This document shows positions 43,457-45,059 of a stretch of DNA of 45,059 nt, piece after piece. Origin of the DNA: Treponema sp. Lineage in GTDB: Bacteria > Spirochaetota > Spirochaetia > Treponematales > Breznakiellaceae. The DNA is taken from contig JAITUR010000121.1 of NCBI GenBank assembly GCA_031286205.1, forward strand, positions 1 to 45,059, in the 5' to 3' direction. The notes under the pieces were generated by a model. It saw nothing but the letters and a program-made list of their open reading frames with translations, was not told where the DNA came from and searched no databases. A program made the position numbers and the translations under genes. Position 1 is the first letter of the stretch. Every line of letters begins with the position of its first letter.

Positions 43457-44830
43457 TCATTCTCTTACCCATATTTGATTAAACCCCATAGCTCCCAATC
43501 TTACAGATGCAGGATAAACATCCGGGGCAGAAATCCCAACTGCCATAACCCTGTACATAGAGCCCGATCTTTCCTGATAAACATCAAAACCGGCAGCCGT
43601 TACAAGAGCAGCTGCCCTATTTGCGGCTTCTATTGTTGAAAAAGCTCCTACTTGCAATTTGTAAATTTTGCCCGAATTGCGATCCGGTAAACCGGGAATT
43701 ATTTGTAAATCTTCCGGCCTTACGGGAGCGGGTCCTGTTACTTCGGGATTAGCGCGGGATACAGACTGTGCCTGACTTGCAGAAACTCTTAATTCATTTG
43801 CGGCAGGCGGAGCATTTGATAATCGATTTAATATAGACGGTTTTTCCTGTTCTGCAGGATTTACAGGCGCCGGTATAGGGGCAGCAGGCGCGGGAGCGGC
43901 AGGCTGAACAGGGGCTTGGTTTGACGCATTTGACGCAGTGGAAGTTCTTACTTCACGGGCATCGCGGGCATCTCTTGATTCCCTGGCTTCGCGGGATTCT
44001 CGCGCCTCTCTGGATTCACGGGCTTCTCTTGCTTCGCGTATATCTCTTGCTTCTCTGGATTCACGGAATTCCCTGGCTTCGCGCGCTTCTCTAATTTCCC
44101 TTGCTTCGCGGGCTTCGCGCGCCTCTCTTGCTTCGATAGACATTGCCATAAGCCACGCAAGAAATTCTTTTGACGATTCATTCCCCGCAGCAGCACTAGA
44201 AGCAATTTCCATAAGCTGGGTTTCTGTTATTCTTTCTGTTCTTCTAATTTCGCTAAGATATTCGTCGGTAACTGTATTGCGATTCGCTGTAGAAATTTCG
44301 TTTTGCGGATTTGTTTCCTGTGAAACCGATAAATACTCGGCAGGCACCGATGATAATGTTATTGATTCCGCCGGGGTTTGAGTTTGCGGCAGCGATGCAA
44401 TTTCCGCAGGTTCATTTTGATTCTCTTGTCTTTGCGGTTCGGACGGCATTCTTAGAATTGGTTCCGCAAGTTCAATTATTGGCTCGTCTCTTTGCTGTCT
44501 GGGAGGCGGCGGAGCGCTAACCGTAATAACAACATTTTCCCCTGCTCTTATACCTAAAGCTTGCGCGCTGGAAGGAGAAAGATCTATAATTCGATTTAAT
44601 GATGGTTCTATACGGCCAACAATGGTAACTTCTATTTCTCTGCCGTTTTGGGGATTCGTAACTTTTACCTTGGAATTCATGGGCAGGCTTGGATGAGCGG
44701 CAACAAACCCCTCTGTTCTCATAACCTGACTGGCAGCCCCACGCACGGTAAAATCCCCAAGTCTTGCCTGAGCGGCAGCCTGTGTAATTAATATTGACGC
44801 GCAAAAAAAGCAAAAAATAACCCTTTTCAT
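43457..44830 (-). CDS. RlpA-like DPBB/SPOR protein with acidic-x-Arg triplet repeats
   Basis: The protein is 457 aa. It has a signal peptide to about residue 21 and an RlpA-type double-psi barrel at about 25-105 (AAHPSLPMNSKVKVTNPQNG, RIIDLSPSSAQALGI). Then come a Pro/Gln/Glu-rich linker, 21 tandem triplets of the form [E/D]-x-R (233-295), a Pro/Ala linker and a SPOR domain at about 385-457 (KIYKLQVGAFSTIEAANRAA). SPOR domains bind denuded glycan at division sites. In lytic RlpA the barrel has catalytic His and Asp (AAH and VNDRGP). Here His46 remains but the Asp position is Gly72 (IVGRIEP), so it is probably not a lytic transglycosylase. GGGAG lies 7 nt before the ATG. Confidence 0.87.
   Translation of the reverse strand: MKRVIFCFFCASILITQAAAQARLGDFTVRGAASQVMRTEGFVAAHPSLPMNSKVKVTNPQNGREIEVTIVGRIEPSLNRIIDLSPSSAQALGIRAGENVVITVSAPPPPRQQRDEPIIELAEPILRMPSEPQRQENQNEPAEIASLPQTQTPAESITLSSVPAEYLSVSQETNPQNEISTANRNTVTDEYLSEIRRTERITETQLMEIASSAAAGNESSKEFLAWLMAMSIEAREAREAREAREIREAREAREFRESREARDIREAREARESREARESREARESRDARDAREVRTSTASNASNQAPVQPAAPAPAAPIPAPVNPAEQEKPSILNRLSNAPPAANELRVSASQAQSVSRANPEVTGPAPVRPEDLQIIPGLPDRNSGKIYKLQVGAFSTIEAANRAAALVTAAGFDVYQERSGSMYRVMAVGISAPDVYPASVRLGAMGFNQIWVRE
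43946..44134 (-). repeat. 21 tandem 9-nt units encoding [E/D]-x-R
   Basis: Exactly 189 bp coding for 21 consecutive tripeptides (mostly EAR or ESR, also EIR, EFR, DIR, DAR, EVR). Third-base variation between units shows the repeat is not brand new, but its length could still change by recombination or slippage without breaking the frame. Confidence 0.92.
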
Positions 44831-44871
44831 GGTTTTACTCCCTGTAATATAAACCCTCCCTGTATACTATA

Positions 44872-44900
44872 ATTATAAGCAAAAAAGAGCAAATTAGCAA
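44872..44900 (-). promoter_or_regulatory. Promoter of the RlpA-like/SPOR gene
   Basis: Minus strand: TTGCTA (44895-44900), 17-bp spacer, TATAAT (44872-44877), followed by a leader with GGGAG before the ATG at 44830. Confidence 0.7.
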
Positions 44901-44930
44901 GGAAATGAAAGCTTTTTTGTAAAAAAACTT

Positions 44931-44950
44931 TAAAAAGGGCAAAAAAAAGC
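44931..44950 (-). terminator. Possible terminator of the rRNA operon
   Basis: Directly after the 5S 3' end the minus strand reads a run of eight T, then GCCC and another T-run. The closing stem of 5S followed by a T-run could terminate transcription; a short GGC/GCC stem is also possible. The fit is modest. Confidence 0.4.
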
Positions 44951-45059
44951 CTGGTGACGACCTACTTTCCCGCACCTTAGAGATGCAGTATCATCGGCGC
45001 TAGAGGGCTTGACTTCCGAGTTCGGAAAGGGATCGGGTATAACACCTCCGCAATAATCA
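44950..45059 (-). rRNA. rrf: 5S ribosomal RNA (5' end a few bases outside window)
   Basis: The minus strand gives recognisable 5S blocks: GGAGGTGTTATACCCGATCC near the 5' side, CCGAACTCGGAAGTCAAGCC (loop B/helix III), CTCTAGCGCCGATGATACTG and GTAGGTCGTCACCAGG at the 3' end. About 110 nt are in view. The 5' partner of the terminal stem (CTGGTGA-like) should lie just beyond 45059. By the usual order, 23S and 16S genes are expected further to the right. Confidence 0.95.

Noticed and set aside
43938-44381. Plus-strand frame of Ser/Arg/Ala triplets
   Set aside because: It is the antisense of the 9-nt tandem repeat in the SPOR protein gene.

Overview
This window looks like part of a spirochaete chromosome, most likely a Treponema-like organism. 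The evidence is a spirochaete-type V-ATPase operon, a RecN / NAD kinase / degenerate DegT / CheW cluster, an LptD-like gene directly after uvrA, and moderate-GC core genes set against a very AT-rich accessory block. The genus is my inference from gene content and remembered synteny with T. pallidum; no search was run.

Layout. (1) 1-3204 is an accessory block read on the minus strand. It holds a 3'-truncated small gene (1-356), a decayed secreted-protein gene (434-902) and two small membrane-protein genes (1158-1889, 2338-2943). The last three lie between long, hairpin-rich repeats that carry paired 7-9 bp core boxes. The arrangement matches an integron gene-cassette array: each complete cassette begins with the bases complementary to the R''-like box of its own downstream attC-like site, a gene stop codon lies inside the site, and the strand that folds best is the bottom strand of the cassettes. 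Each cassette gene has its own near-consensus promoter with a 17-bp spacer. No integrase is in view. (2) 3213-12011 (minus) is one V-type ATPase operon: a 504-aa spirochaete protein, E, a DUF2764-like protein, A, B, D, I, K. Genes for canonical subunits C, F and G are not seen. (3) 12095-16202 (plus) holds an outer-membrane barrel protein, a lipoprotein metallophosphoesterase, hisS and a type II isocitrate dehydrogenase. (4) 16199-24122 (minus) holds a LolCDE-type exporter, an acidic membrane-anchored protein, ftsY, a PEGA-domain protein and prfB with its programmed +1 frameshift. (5) 24294-37169 (plus) holds an H1-like protein with three zinc-finger-like repeats, uvrA, an LptD-like barrel, phoH, a PgpH-like HD phosphodiesterase, ybeY, a CorC-like CBS protein and a TPR protein. 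(6) 37171-44830 (minus) holds two proteins of unknown function, recN, nadK, a DegT-fold pseudoenzyme, cheW and an RlpA-like/SPOR protein with 21 tandem acidic-x-Arg triplets. The window ends inside a 5S rRNA gene on the minus strand.

How the genes work together. Much of the core content concerns the envelope: lipoprotein sorting (LolCDE-like), co-translational targeting (FtsY), outer-membrane assembly (LptD-like), peptidoglycan binding (SPOR/RlpA), nucleotide-second-messenger turnover (HD phosphodiesterase) and ion pumping (V-ATPase). Several transcription units appear to start with leaderless or nearly leaderless messages, including the V-ATPase operon.

The least ordinary items are the integron-like array with unusually long, multi-hairpin recombination sites, the lysine/alanine-rich triple-finger protein, and three enzyme-family members that have lost or changed key residues (DegT-like, RlpA-like, isocitrate dehydrogenase).
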